Shown here: piece after piece, positions 9,966 through 20,132 of the stretch
Layout of the letters: each line of letters opens with the position of its first letter
How positions within the stretch are numbered: position 1 is the first letter of the stretch
DNA from: a virus
Direction: 5' to 3' (one strand)
Virus record (IMG/VR): IMGVR_UViG_3300034272_001608
Location: 1 to 64,000 of that record
DNA length: 64,000 bases
Made by a program: the position numbers and the translations under genes
The notes under the pieces: model-generated
Database searches by the model: none
Told to the model about the DNA's origin: nothing
Seen by the model: the letters and a program-made list of their open reading frames with translations, nothing else

Positions 9966-10792
9966 TATTGCGGTGGATTTACATATTCATACCATTTTAT
10001 GGGTATATTGGTACCCAACCTCTGACCGTACGTATTAAAAACTTGGTAAGTTTGTTTTTCATAATCTAATTTAACGGTGTAGTAAAAATACTGTGTATTA
10101 TCAAAAGCATACTTATTACCCAAGTAAACCTGTGGACCATTTGTTAAATCTATTGGGTTACTTCCTCTACCTGTCATCATTTTTGTAAACTGACCTGTTT
10201 TAGCGTTGTAAAATTTGGCGGTCATGTAAAATGTACTGACATCCAAAAAGTTTCTTTTCTTCAACCAATAAATAAAAAACCCTTCTTTATCACCAACATA
10301 ATCCAAAACAAATTGTGGTTTTCTTATATTCACCAAAGTTCTTTGCATTTGAGCTTGCATCATTAAACCTTGTTGAGTTGGTAATATAATTGTAAGATAG
10401 TTTGTTTGTTGTTTTTCGTCAGGAGTATCATAAAAGTCTAACTTAAAAAATGAGTTTGAAAAATTATTTTCATAGTAATAAACTTCTTGTGGTGTGAATC
10501 CCTCACTAAGGTAATTAACTCTCCAATTTCCAATATTATCTAACGAGCCGCCAGAATAAAAATAAAACTCATAGTTAATTAAAGTATCGTTTGTTGTCCC
10601 TGTTGCAGGAGCATGGGCAAATCTTGAGATTTCAAAATCTCTACCTCTACCAATTACTTCATCAATAATTCTGGTTTCATATTCGTCAATAGACATGTCT
10701 AACCCCAAGTAATCCCACTTAAGTTCAACAGGTATATTGATTTGTTTATCAACAATGCCGTCTTGTCTAATCGTAAATTTATTCACACTCAT
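9965..10792 (-). CDS. Baseplate-region protein, unknown (275 aa)
   Basis: 275 residues, rich in Tyr and Phe, with no recognised motif, signal peptide or membrane segment. It overlaps the upstream gene by 14 bases and the downstream PKD gene by one base, so it belongs to the same tightly packed late operon running from gp6 toward the fibres. By position it could correspond to one of the small T4 baseplate proteins (gp8 to gp11), but no similarity can be claimed by eye. Confidence 0.55.
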   Translation of the reverse strand: MSVNKFTIRQDGIVDKQINIPVELKWDYLGLDMSIDEYETRIIDEVIGRGRDFEISRFAHAPATGTTNDTLINYEFYFYSGGSLDNIGNWRVNYLSEGFTPQEVYYYENNFSNSFFKLDFYDTPDEKQQTNYLTIILPTQQGLMMQAQMQRTLVNIRKPQFVLDYVGDKEGFFIYWLKKRNFLDVSTFYMTAKFYNAKTGQFTKMMTGRGSNPIDLTNGPQVYLGNKYAFDNTQYFYYTVKLDYEKQTYQVFNTYGQRLGTNIPIKWYEYVNPPQ

Positions 10793-12476
10793 CTATCAAA
10801 GGTTTTAATGAGAAATCAAATCCATCTAAATTCTCGTTATAGTTTATTCCTTCAGGTATTAATCTAAAAATGACTTGAGTGTATGGATATTGAGCAGTAT
10901 TTAAAAACGGGTAATCAACACCTCTACCAAGGTTATCTAGAAAACCATAAGTATACAAATCTCTCCATCTAAACTGTTGGTCTGTTCTTGAATAAAACGC
11001 CCAACTTGGTATTCCATCAATATTTTCAACGTCACCAGTTTCAATATAATCTGAAAAAACTCTAAGAGTCATTGGATTATGTGGTCTATAATAAAAACCT
11101 GGTGCGTTGTTTGAAAAATCATTTGTAGTTTGAAACACCGTTTGGTTATATTTCAATTTTTGATAATAATGTGACACAACTCTTTCGATTTGTTCATAAT
11201 CATTCCATTCACAAAAATCACCGTCAATCACATCTCCAGGTTTAAGGTCTAAATTATAGTAGAATGTTTTTGTCGCACCGTTGGTGAGAGTATATGCGGA
11301 TACGGGGATGTTGGTATTTGATTTTTGATTGTTCAAATCCCACCATGGATTTATATTTTTTGATAAATTAAATTCCCACCCTTGTTTTAATCCAACTCCA
11401 TTTAATGGTTGATTAAAATAACCTGAATATCCTTTATTAATAATTGTTAAACTTATTTCATTAAGTGGTCTCTTTTGGTTGTCGTAATAACCAGCAAAGT
11501 TTAAGTCATAATTTGATGTAACATCATAAGAATTACTACTACTTTTTTGAGAAATTCTGGTAAGGTTGTTTGGAGTAATTGAACTGTACTCTAATTTTTT
11601 TTCTTCCCCAAAAACGTTTTTTTCAAATCCAGCCTTTGTTATCGCAACGTCAGATATGTTTGTAATAACCTTATATTTTTTTATATAATATTTTGATTTG
11701 GTTTCTTCTAAATTGTCAGGATTAATAACCCTTTTAAATGTACCAATTGTTCCATTATTAAATGTACTACCCGTAAATCCAATATTAAAAAGATTGAATA
11801 CGTAAATATTACTTCCAAACGCCCCATTTCCAATTGAGTTTACTTGAAATATTTTTTCATTTCTATACGTTAATGATAGTTCAACATATTCTCCTGGAGT
11901 TAATCCGTGAGGTGCAATACAAGTAAACGATACTAATCCGTTTCCGTTTTGTGTCGTATTTGTAATAGTAAAAGGTATTCCTTCTGAAGCAACCCAATTG
12001 ACATCGTTATTATTTGTTGAATAATATGTTAATTGTTTTGTATAATCATTTTCATGTGGATACGTTAGGTAAAACATCCAGTTATATGTGTAAGCGCTTT
12101 TTGATTTATATTGAAAATGATTGTCTCCAACATTAGGTCTATAAATGTCAAACTCATAATATTGTGGATATCCGTTCCATTTACCACTTTGTTTAGATGA
12201 CTCAGGTGCGGTATAATATAAATTATATTGGAATGGTAAATATGTTGTAGACCCCGTATATGTGTTGTCATATAAATACGTTACCTTGAAAGTTGGTCTA
12301 AATATAGTACAAGATTGTCTTTCGTCATCATAAACTTGAGCCAAGTTAATAGTTGAACTCCTATCGTACTCGGTCAATTGTTGACTTTGCTCTTCTAATG
12401 TAACCGAAATTTCTTGGTCTAAAGAAGGTGCTCCTTTATACCTCAAACCACTCGGAACTATTGTATACTTATTCAT
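10779..12476 (-). CDS. Baseplate-region protein, unknown (565 aa)
   Basis: 565 residues, very rich in Tyr, Asn and Thr, consistent with an extended beta structural protein. No catalytic motif or membrane segment. It overlaps its upstream neighbour by 8 bases and its downstream neighbour by 14 bases. Size is close to T4 gp10 (602 residues) and it sits in the baseplate operon, but this is only positional. Function is unknown beyond probable virion structure. Confidence 0.55.
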   Translation of the reverse strand: MNKYTIVPSGLRYKGAPSLDQEISVTLEEQSQQLTEYDRSSTINLAQVYDDERQSCTIFRPTFKVTYLYDNTYTGSTTYLPFQYNLYYTAPESSKQSGKWNGYPQYYEFDIYRPNVGDNHFQYKSKSAYTYNWMFYLTYPHENDYTKQLTYYSTNNNDVNWVASEGIPFTITNTTQNGNGLVSFTCIAPHGLTPGEYVELSLTYRNEKIFQVNSIGNGAFGSNIYVFNLFNIGFTGSTFNNGTIGTFKRVINPDNLEETKSKYYIKKYKVITNISDVAITKAGFEKNVFGEEKKLEYSSITPNNLTRISQKSSSNSYDVTSNYDLNFAGYYDNQKRPLNEISLTIINKGYSGYFNQPLNGVGLKQGWEFNLSKNINPWWDLNNQKSNTNIPVSAYTLTNGATKTFYYNLDLKPGDVIDGDFCEWNDYEQIERVVSHYYQKLKYNQTVFQTTNDFSNNAPGFYYRPHNPMTLRVFSDYIETGDVENIDGIPSWAFYSRTDQQFRWRDLYTYGFLDNLGRGVDYPFLNTAQYPYTQVIFRLIPEGINYNENLDGFDFSLKPLIDECE

Positions 12477-15400
12477 CTAACGAATACTTTGTTTTAAATT
12501 TATCTAACGCGGTCTCTCCTTTTATTGTTCCAAAATAAAATTGGAATGGGGCCCCTACCACAAATTTTTTATTAATTGCACCTGTTGTACTATATTGACC
12601 ATTCCCAACGGTACCATTTACGTTGAATATATATCCTCTAGCGTTAAGGTCATTTGACATTGAATTAGAACCAAGAAAATACGGCGTACTTGTATTAAAC
12701 CTGTCCATTGATTGATATCTAGTGTTTTGGACAAGGTCAGATTTCGCTGTTGCCCACGTATTATATTGATTACCAAATATTGTTGAGGTATTGTTTAATT
12801 GCCACTGATAGAATGGAACTACTTGTGATTTAATACCATATGGGTATGGATAATACCCGACATTATTAGAACCTCTAAAATTAATTCTACCTGGTGTTAA
12901 ATAATCTTTTGTCTGTAAATCTTGAGTTGTTGACGAAAACCAAACCGCAATTGCTGGATTGCTAGGACTACCAAGAATTGTTGTTGGTTGATTTGTTTGG
13001 CCTGGAATAATATCATAATATTCTGGTGAAAAATTAATATTACCTATTTCACAGTTAATTGACATCATTTGTGCTAAATCGCCATCAATTCTCCTCTGAC
13101 TACCATCTCTACTAAACAACTGATTAAGTGAATTATCCCCAATAGCAAGAATTTGTTTTAGGAAGGTTTCATCTGTAATTCTAGAAATAACAAATAAATT
13201 AACTAAATCAGAAGTGTCACCATAACTTGTTGGGTTAATGTTTGGAAGTACATATCCGTTAGTAGATGGGTCAAAGGTTATTTCAGAGTAAAAAGAATCT
13301 TTCATACCCAAGTTTAAAATTGTTGTTGGATATAATAAATTTACGTTATTCACGGTACCAGCGTTATTAGTTTCCATACCAATAAATTTATTTGAAGAGT
13401 CATTATATGGACTACTTCTATAATAGAAGTTATTACTATCAGCATTGAAATACACGACATCCCTACAAAATGATTGTTTACTAACTTTGTTTTTACTATT
13501 GTAATAAGTGTCAACTTGTATTGGAAAAGAATATAAGGTACCATTAATCCAATTGTTCATAAACGATTGAGATAATACACCTCTGCATAATCCATAGAAA
13601 AATCTAAACCTGTAAGCCCATTGTCCAAAATTTCTATAGTCCTTGGGTAAATCGGTTAAAGGTACTCTCATAAACATGTAACACCCTTTTTCTACTGCGT
13701 CCGCGGTTGTACAATTCTGATTTATTTCAAATTGACTTCCAAATCCTTGATAACACTCCAATCCAACCATGTTTTCACAATCAAACGAAGAAAGAACTGT
13801 TATGGCATTAGGAAGCCCTTCTATATCCACAGTTACAATATCAGCGCCTGTATCACCTCCTTGAGATGAAATCGTTACGTCTTCCGCATTTATATTATAA
13901 ATGTTAAAATTTAGATTTTGTTGTAAAAGAGCTGGGTTAGTCGCAAAAGAACCTCCGTCAAGCCCGTCGGATGATGGTAATCTGTCGGTTCTCAATACGT
14001 TATTAACACTATTGGAGATTGTAATTGCGGAATTAGATAACGAAAAGAATGTTGAAGTTCCGTAATTAAACTTCAAATAGTAGTTGTAATCATCAGTATA
14101 AGGAAAAATATCGTTTACAATTGAGCTCATTACTCCCATTCCCGATAAATCTTCACTAGCATCGTATTTTTGGGTTGCGGGGATTCCTGAATAAAACCCA
14201 TTATCTGTTCTTGATACAACGGTAGGTAATGAAGATGAGGTGGTACAAGAATTAAAACTCAAAACATACCCAGTTGGACTAACTTGAACGGAGTAAAATG
14301 AACCATTCCAATTCATCTTAAACCACTTATTTTGACCATTAAGCGGGCTTGAATACCCTATACCCCAGTTTGGGTCATAGTTTTGATACAGTTTAATACC
14401 TACCAAAGGTATTGAGGTTTGTGGTACATTTGGAACAAATAAACTATCACTAGGTCCTGTAATATTACAAACCCCGTTACTTGTTGTTAATGAACTAGTA
14501 AAATAAGTTATTCTTCTAGCATTTCCTAATGTTCCAGGATTTGAAGCGTTTGTACCAGTTGTTGATGAACCAATTGGTAGTGGATTAGTTGTAGCGTCTA
14601 AAGAACCATAATACGCGGTTGCGGTTGTAGTGAAACCTGTAAAGGATTGTCCTGGTGTTAGATTAGGTGTTGTTCCAGGTTTGAAAAAATAAGAAGGATA
14701 GTACATTCCATCTTGACTATATGGTTGTACAGACATATTTGATACATTTATTTTTTGTATAGGTATGTTAACTCTAGTCTCAGCAGTAAAAGTCCAATTT
14801 GGGTCGGAATCATTACTACCGAATAAAGTTCCTAAACTATATTCATTTCTATACTTTGGAGAATATGGGTCCACACCTCTTTGTAGAACTAATATATATT
14901 GACTTTGTGCCTCTTCAAAGTACTCAAAAGGATTCAATGTTAACGTATTAGTAAAAACCCAAGCGGCATATTGCCTAGTATATCCACGTAATCTTGTTGG
15001 TGAATTTATTATATTACCGAAAGATTGTGTAGCCCCTGTATTCCAAATTTGGGAAGCTTGTGATACAGTTAAAGCGGTGACTACCTGATAATACTCAATG
15101 TCTGCAGGAAACTTATAATTAGTATTACCTGAACCATAAGGTAAATTATATACAACAGGTGTTGAAATATTTTCAGTTTGACTTACGGCATATGCAATAC
15201 TCACTTGTGTTGCACCCGTTCCATTGTAAGTTTCTCCTGAAATTCCTCTTAAAATCGTACCATTTGAACTTACACCTGAATATAAAAAATTTGGGTCGGT
15301 TGAGCCCGTAACATTAACAAAAGTTAGAAGTTCACCAGCCTCATATTGTTCAGTAGAAAGAACAGTTATTGTGTTATCATAGTGATGTTTACCAACATTA

Positions 15401-17505
15401 AGGTCTTTAGCAAAAGTTACCTTTATTTTATTTTGGTTTGCAAAATATGAACTTCTTTGATTGAATATATTAATCCTCTCTCCAATTGGTAAATCGTATG
15501 ACGCAACAAAAGAAAACCCTTTAGCTTGTGAAAGAGGTAATTTATATCTTTTACTATCAGGTTTAAAGTTAAGTAAACTAAATCCAGCCATACCTTCACT
15601 ATATAGGATAGACTTATCCTGTCCTGTTTCAGTATCAGCAGAAAATACAATGGTATTCAATAGCGTGTCATAATATTCAGGAGAAGACACAGGAGATAAT
15701 ACCCCTTCAACTCCACCGTTTTCTTGTCTATCTTGAGTTTCCTGAGTGTCTTGTTTACAATCACAAGCCTGACAATCAGGATATGTAATCATAGGAAGTC
15801 TTATTGTATTATCTCTTCTACCACAATATTTTCTCCATCTTTTGAATGGTCTCCATCCCGCAATTTTAATTTTAGAAATGGCACATAGAAAACTTCTAAA
15901 TAGGTTGTTCAACCAAAGTAATATATGGGCAAGTGTTAATACAATTAAACCAATTGGTTGAATGATAACCATAAGAATTGAAAACACGAAGAATAATAAA
16001 TCAAAGTTTCTGAATCCGTCATTTACAGGAAATTTATTTACCGTACTTTCGCATTCATCATCGTCTATTTCTTTAATACCAATAAATCTACCTTTAGCAC
16101 CTTTTTTATATTGGTCAATCAAAGATGAAACTGTATAAACTCTATTATATTGAAATTCATAAAATGTGTCCTCACAATCTATAATTTCGTTTAATCTATC
16201 TGTTTTTTTAGTACCTGTAAAACCATTCGTATATCCGCTCCAAGCGAGTCCAAAATAATACGAACTTTGTTGTTGTTTTAGTGTGTTTTGGTTTGTTGAA
16301 TATGTTGGGTCCACGTCAGACTCTTGCCAGCCATATTCTTTAACATTTGGAACTAAATAGTATGCACGTCTTGTTTGTAATGTTAATTCATTTGGCTGCG
16401 ACCACTTTACTTTAAATCTATATTTTGCCTTTGTTGGTATTCCGACTGTAGGGTCATTAGATAACACTTTTTCTCCAAATTCATTTGTAATAAAATAATC
16501 TAAATTCATTGGAAGTTCTGTTAACCATGCTCCTGTTCCGTCAATAACATTTCCCGCTTGTTCTAATTCAAAAACCTCCAAAACAGGATTTCCGTCTTCG
16601 TCTTGTTGTATTGTTTGTCTAATAGATAAAATTTGCCCAGGTGTGGCAATTAACCCACACAAATTACCCATATTATCCCTTGGGCTACAATTTTTTCTAA
16701 CCCTCATACCATCGGGAGATGAGAACATAGACCCCATAAATACAGATGTTGGTTGAATATCCACATTTGCATCATCTCTTAAATCAAAATCTAATCTATT
16801 AATTGATATTTGGCAAATTTCAGGGTCTCCCCATAATGGAGATATTTCAGCATTTTTTGATAAATTAATAATTTGAGGTAATGAATTTAAATCATTAGAT
16901 GTTCTAAACTTATTTCCCGCAACTTGGGCTTCGGTTGCAAGTCCTATTCTAATTAAATCTTGGGGCGTTAATGAGAACTCCCCAATATCAGAAAGGTCAA
17001 CATCCATAACCACGGTTTGGTCCCCAAGAGGAACTCCCATAATCATATAATCACCACTCTCGTTGGTTTTGGATGTAAATCTATAATACTTGTCGTAAAT
17101 TTCTACTGCAGTGTCTCCTGTTAATACATCGGCTCTTGATGGAAACGTTCCTGTTGATGCATGTTTGGAATAAGATTTAACGTATGGTAAAAGATTATAC
17201 CTAAAACCGTCTTCATTTTTATCAGTTGGTGATTTGTATGGGTATATACTTGTGATAAGAGGGTTTGATTGGTCGACTTGTTCAATTGGAATAAAAATTG
17301 AAACTCTAGCGTTTGGGAGACCGAACCCATTGTTCGCAGTAATTCTACCAACTAAAACACCATAGTCCGCACAACTTCTTGTGTAGATGTCAGTTTGTTG
17401 TATTTTAAGAGATAAAATTTCTAAGAACTCAAACTCTTGGTCTAATTGTATATTAATTGACTTATTAATACCAAGCTCGGTCTTAATTCTATATGAGTCA
17501 CCCAT
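12469..17505 (-). CDS. Giant baseplate-region protein with membrane-helix-like segments
   Basis: 1678 residues, first gene after gp6 in the operon. Residues ~45-165 resemble a carboxypeptidase-regulatory-like or Ig-like fold: LVGRITANNGFGLPNARVSI, then NESGDYMIMGVPLGDQTVV. Residues ~497-545 contain two long hydrophobic runs (LLFFVFSILMVIIQPIGLIV, then LTLAHILLWL), followed by a basic Arg/Lys stretch and a Cys cluster (CQACDC near residue 578). The rest is Tyr/Asn/Ser-rich structural-type sequence. Membrane-like helices are unusual in a virion protein and suggest a part that inserts into the host envelope or is buried in the particle. T4 gp7 is the positional equivalent but the length is 60% greater. 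A TATTTATA element lies 17 bases upstream of the ATG. Confidence 0.6.
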   Translation of the reverse strand: MGDSYRIKTELGINKSINIQLDQEFEFLEILSLKIQQTDIYTRSCADYGVLVGRITANNGFGLPNARVSIFIPIEQVDQSNPLITSIYPYKSPTDKNEDGFRYNLLPYVKSYSKHASTGTFPSRADVLTGDTAVEIYDKYYRFTSKTNESGDYMIMGVPLGDQTVVMDVDLSDIGEFSLTPQDLIRIGLATEAQVAGNKFRTSNDLNSLPQIINLSKNAEISPLWGDPEICQISINRLDFDLRDDANVDIQPTSVFMGSMFSSPDGMRVRKNCSPRDNMGNLCGLIATPGQILSIRQTIQQDEDGNPVLEVFELEQAGNVIDGTGAWLTELPMNLDYFITNEFGEKVLSNDPTVGIPTKAKYRFKVKWSQPNELTLQTRRAYYLVPNVKEYGWQESDVDPTYSTNQNTLKQQQSSYYFGLAWSGYTNGFTGTKKTDRLNEIIDCEDTFYEFQYNRVYTVSSLIDQYKKGAKGRFIGIKEIDDDECESTVNKFPVNDGFRNFDLLFFVFSILMVIIQPIGLIVLTLAHILLWLNNLFRSFLCAISKIKIAGWRPFKRWRKYCGRRDNTIRLPMITYPDCQACDCKQDTQETQDRQENGGVEGVLSPVSSPEYYDTLLNTIVFSADTETGQDKSILYSEGMAGFSLLNFKPDSKRYKLPLSQAKGFSFVASYDLPIGERINIFNQRSSYFANQNKIKVTFAKDLNVGKHHYDNTITVLSTEQYEAGELLTFVNVTGSTDPNFLYSGVSSNGTILRGISGETYNGTGATQVSIAYAVSQTENISTPVVYNLPYGSGNTNYKFPADIEYYQVVTALTVSQASQIWNTGATQSFGNIINSPTRLRGYTRQYAAWVFTNTLTLNPFEYFEEAQSQYILVLQRGVDPYSPKYRNEYSLGTLFGSNDSDPNWTFTAETRVNIPIQKINVSNMSVQPYSQDGMYYPSYFFKPGTTPNLTPGQSFTGFTTTATAYYGSLDATTNPLPIGSSTTGTNASNPGTLGNARRITYFTSSLTTSNGVCNITGPSDSLFVPNVPQTSIPLVGIKLYQNYDPNWGIGYSSPLNGQNKWFKMNWNGSFYSVQVSPTGYVLSFNSCTTSSSLPTVVSRTDNGFYSGIPATQKYDASEDLSGMGVMSSIVNDIFPYTDDYNYYLKFNYGTSTFFSLSNSAITISNSVNNVLRTDRLPSSDGLDGGSFATNPALLQQNLNFNIYNINAEDVTISSQGGDTGADIVTVDIEGLPNAITVLSSFDCENMVGLECYQGFGSQFEINQNCTTADAVEKGCYMFMRVPLTDLPKDYRNFGQWAYRFRFFYGLCRGVLSQSFMNNWINGTLYSFPIQVDTYYNSKNKVSKQSFCRDVVYFNADSNNFYYRSSPYNDSSNKFIGMETNNAGTVNNVNLLYPTTILNLGMKDSFYSEITFDPSTNGYVLPNINPTSYGDTSDLVNLFVISRITDETFLKQILAIGDNSLNQLFSRDGSQRRIDGDLAQMMSINCEIGNINFSPEYYDIIPGQTNQPTTILGSPSNPAIAVWFSSTTQDLQTKDYLTPGRINFRGSNNVGYYPYPYGIKSQVVPFYQWQLNNTSTIFGNQYNTWATAKSDLVQNTRYQSMDRFNTSTPYFLGSNSMSNDLNARGYIFNVNGTVGNGQYSTTGAINKKFVVGAPFQFYFGTIKGETALDKFKTKYSLDE

Positions 17506-17521
17506 GTAATGTCTTTAGTTT

Positions 17522-17528
17522 ATAAATA
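17522..17528 (-). promoter_or_regulatory. TATTTAT element before the 1678-aa gene
   Basis: Coding strand AACTATTTATAAACTAA, 17 bases before the ATG at 17505. Just upstream (about 17531-17560) is an imperfect inverted repeat with TGTGTA/TACACA arms and an inner CTTT/AAAG pairing, possibly the terminator of gp6 transcription. The gap between the two genes is 96 bases, long for this operon. Confidence 0.45.
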
Positions 17529-17601
17529 GTTTATGTGTACTTTTTAAAGTATGGATACACACATTATAAATTATAAACCAAACCCTCAGAGAATAAACCT
17601 A

Positions 17602-19440
17602 TTAAGAGAATGTAATAGATTGGAAGTTTTTAACGGAAACTTTAATATCCTTATTTGGATATCTAATTTGATAAACTTGTGATGGTTGAGCAAAAATTGT
17701 GTCGTCAACTGGTGCAATCTCTTTAGTTTCAGGGTCTGAATATACCATAGAAGTTTCTGCTGAAGAATATTGTCCACCAACATTGTTAAACACTTTAATT
17801 CCAGCAACTGTTAATACACCACTTTGATTTTGAACAATACTTTGTAATTCAGAAAGATAAACATTTTGTCCCAACTCTCTGATTTGTGGGTCAAAGTAAC
17901 CTGATATTCTATCTACAACGTCTGCAATAATTTGTCCTGAGTTTTGTGCGGAGTCTAAAACAATTGAAACTTCAACACTTAGGTCAATAACCTCAGCGGT
18001 TAAAATAGATATGTAGTCGTTCATCATTCTATAGTTAGAAAGATATGTTGCAACATTTTGTCTTAAAGTATTTGATACAATGTTTGTTAATTTACCAGAG
18101 GTATCATATGACAACAGTTGAATAAGTATTTTGTTATTGTCTTCAGTGATTGATACTTTTGCAGGTGCCCCAAATTCCGCTGGCATATTTCTGACTATTG
18201 ATTCATAATCTTGAACTGTTACCGCTCTTTTTTGTGCCGAGAAATTAAATGAAACATAGTTTCTTATTTCTTCTAAAGATGGTAGTCCCGCACCTCCAAT
18301 AGCCGCAGTTACGTTATTACATCTTAATGAATTCACAACTGAAGAGTTTGTAAGTTCTGATGGACCATTAACAAAAAACGAAACTGTACCAATTTGGTTG
18401 ATTACGTTTGTTCCTAAGTTAGTCCCTAATCCTCCTCCAACTCTATATTGAATAAACAAGGTTGAGTTTGGTATTAGTGCCGAACCTAAAGATAAGTTGT
18501 TTGAATATCTTTGTAGGTCTAATGTTGTACCTAATGTTGTAAATTGATTTAAAGCATCTTGAGCCGTGTTGGTTCCTCCACCAAAGGTCATTTTTTTGAA
18601 TCCTTCAGGGGTGTATTCACTTATAAATCTATTAGATGTTTGAATATACTTACCAACTTTAATACCTGGTTGGTCTGATACTTTAGTTGGGTCTTCAATG
18701 AAAACTCTGTCTTCAGCTAAAGCGTCAACCTCATACCATTTATTTGAAGGGCTTAAAAATTCTGCCGTTGTTGGTACATTTGTATATTCGGTACCACTTT
18801 TTAATAATACACTAGTAATACCTAATACGTTTTTCTCAGGTAAGAATAACTCAAAGAATGGCTTAACGTCATTTGGAGTAATAACTCTTTTAAAAACTTT
18901 TGTAATACCATTAACAACCAATTCTCTTTTAGTAATTGTGTAGTTAATTAAAACATTATTAGCGTTAAAGTTTGGTATTTTTAACCTATTTGGAAAACCT
19001 TGAGCGTTGTATGGTGATGTAAAATCAACATCATATATATTTTCAAATATGATTCCAGCCCCTGAAACTTGAGACCCTCTTGCAAGAATTCCTAAGTATC
19101 TCTCATCTTCTTTATCCCCGAACGCAGGAACAGTTATTGAGAAATCAACTAAAGACACCGAAGGTCTTTGACCAGGAATTTTTAATCCATAGGTTCTAGC
19201 TATATTATAGATAGATGACCTTTGTTGTGCATATTGAAGAACAGTTTCCTGAATACTTCTATCAATATGATAATGTAGGTTATCTGCAACCGCAGCATTC
19301 AAATCAATAAACACGGAGAATACTGAGGCATCATTAAAGTCCTGAATTAATTCAGGATAGTATGTTTTACAATAATTGAGTAACTCAGTTCTTATTCCCT
19401 GATAATCTCTGGTTGTATATGAAATTTTACGATTTGCCAT
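17602..19440 (-). CDS. gp6: Baseplate wedge protein gp6 (baseplate J-like)
   Basis: 612 residues, close to T4 gp6 (660). The N-terminus (residues 1-100) has the wedge pattern: YTTRDYQGIR, then a Tyr-Pro-rich stretch, FIDLNAAVADNLHYHID and the QETVLQYAQQRSSIYNIA segment typical of gp6 and baseplate J-like proteins. The central half is beta-rich, and residues ~400-600 contain the RAVTVQDYESIVRNMP motif common to J-like proteins, where successive domains ring the hub. In T4, gp6 dimers form the inner baseplate ring joining six wedges. It follows gp25 by five bases in the same direction, the conserved gp25-gp6 pairing. Confidence 0.85.
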   Translation of the reverse strand: MANRKISYTTRDYQGIRTELLNYCKTYYPELIQDFNDASVFSVFIDLNAAVADNLHYHIDRSIQETVLQYAQQRSSIYNIARTYGLKIPGQRPSVSLVDFSITVPAFGDKEDERYLGILARGSQVSGAGIIFENIYDVDFTSPYNAQGFPNRLKIPNFNANNVLINYTITKRELVVNGITKVFKRVITPNDVKPFFELFLPEKNVLGITSVLLKSGTEYTNVPTTAEFLSPSNKWYEVDALAEDRVFIEDPTKVSDQPGIKVGKYIQTSNRFISEYTPEGFKKMTFGGGTNTAQDALNQFTTLGTTLDLQRYSNNLSLGSALIPNSTLFIQYRVGGGLGTNLGTNVINQIGTVSFFVNGPSELTNSSVVNSLRCNNVTAAIGGAGLPSLEEIRNYVSFNFSAQKRAVTVQDYESIVRNMPAEFGAPAKVSITEDNNKILIQLLSYDTSGKLTNIVSNTLRQNVATYLSNYRMMNDYISILTAEVIDLSVEVSIVLDSAQNSGQIIADVVDRISGYFDPQIRELGQNVYLSELQSIVQNQSGVLTVAGIKVFNNVGGQYSSAETSMVYSDPETKEIAPVDDTIFAQPSQVYQIRYPNKDIKVSVKNFQSITFS

Positions 19441-19445
19441 CTATA

Positions 19446-19916
19446 TTAAATATTAATTATAACAAAATCACTTTGAGCAAAAGTTGTTCTGTTGTTAGAA
19501 TAGTCTATTCTAATTTTAGCGGTATATTCTGATGTCCCTTTACCAGGAAGTCTATATATTGGTGATTCACTTGTTCCTACCGTGTTTTCTCCTAACATAG
19601 TGTCAACTTCTTCCATTGGGTCTGCTGGGGTAATTGTTATTTGATTCAATAATAAATTTGGCATATAAGCTTGAACGGCATCTCTTATGTCTGACTGAAT
19701 GGCGTCAAAAGTTAATCCGTCAAAAGGTTCAAATAAAAACTCATACAATCTTGTTCCAAAATCAGGTAAAAAATATCTACTACCTTTTCTAGTTAATAAA
19801 AGATGTATTAAGTCCGCCTTGATTTCTTGAGACTCTAATTGAGTAAGTTCTAAGTAGTCACCCCTTCTAGAATCTCTAAAAGGGAAATTAAGACCATATG
19901 TAATTCCATCTGCCAT
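19446..19916 (-). CDS. gp25: Baseplate wedge protein gp25
   Basis: 156 residues (T4 gp25 is 132). The gp25-like fold is marked by the central stretch LLTRKGSRYFLPDFGTRLYE followed by FEPFD, matching the RxGER/PxFG core of the GPW_gp25 family (PF04965). gp25 sits at the junction of sheath and baseplate, where its sheath-like handshake nucleates sheath assembly. The C-terminal ~35 residues extend past the T4 protein. gp6 begins five bases downstream. A TATTTAT element lies only 6 bases before the ATG. Confidence 0.88.
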   Translation of the reverse strand: MADGITYGLNFPFRDSRRGDYLELTQLESQEIKADLIHLLLTRKGSRYFLPDFGTRLYEFLFEPFDGLTFDAIQSDIRDAVQAYMPNLLLNQITITPADPMEEVDTMLGENTVGTSESPIYRLPGKGTSEYTAKIRIDYSNNRTTFAQSDFVIINI

Positions 19917-19936
19917 ATACCATAAATATACTTGGA

Positions 19937-20131
19937 TTATTTTTTTACTAAAGAAGTATTACCTTTTTGATACTTTGGTTCATAAGGGCAATTTAAACAT
20001 CCTTTACCACAACAAAAACCTCTATTAGTGTGGTATGATTCTGTAAAAACAATTAATCCTTTATCATTATAGTAAAAATCAGAAGGGAGAAGTTTTTTAG
20101 GCTTCTCCCTTCCGTTATTTTGTTCGTTCAT
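19937..20131 (-). CDS. DUF5522-like small Cys protein
   Basis: 64 residues with a compact Cys motif near the middle: RGFCCGKGCLNCPY (CC-x3-C-x2-C), after the DFYYNDKGLIVFTESYH stretch. This matches the pattern I know for DUF5522, short proteins encoded mainly by Bacteroidota; the Cys set probably binds a metal. It starts one base after the stop of the ribonucleotide reductase gene, so the two are co-transcribed. A link to the Cys-dependent, radical-based reductase is possible but unproven. The basic Lys-rich tails could contact nucleic acid. Confidence 0.75.
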   Translation of the reverse strand: MNEQNNGREKPKKLLPSDFYYNDKGLIVFTESYHTNRGFCCGKGCLNCPYEPKYQKGNTSLVKK

Positions 20132-20132
20132 A

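Noticed and set aside
15423-15673. Small open frames on both strands within the 1678-residue gene
   Set aside because: Shadow frames; codon pattern follows the minus-strand structural gene, no upstream signals.
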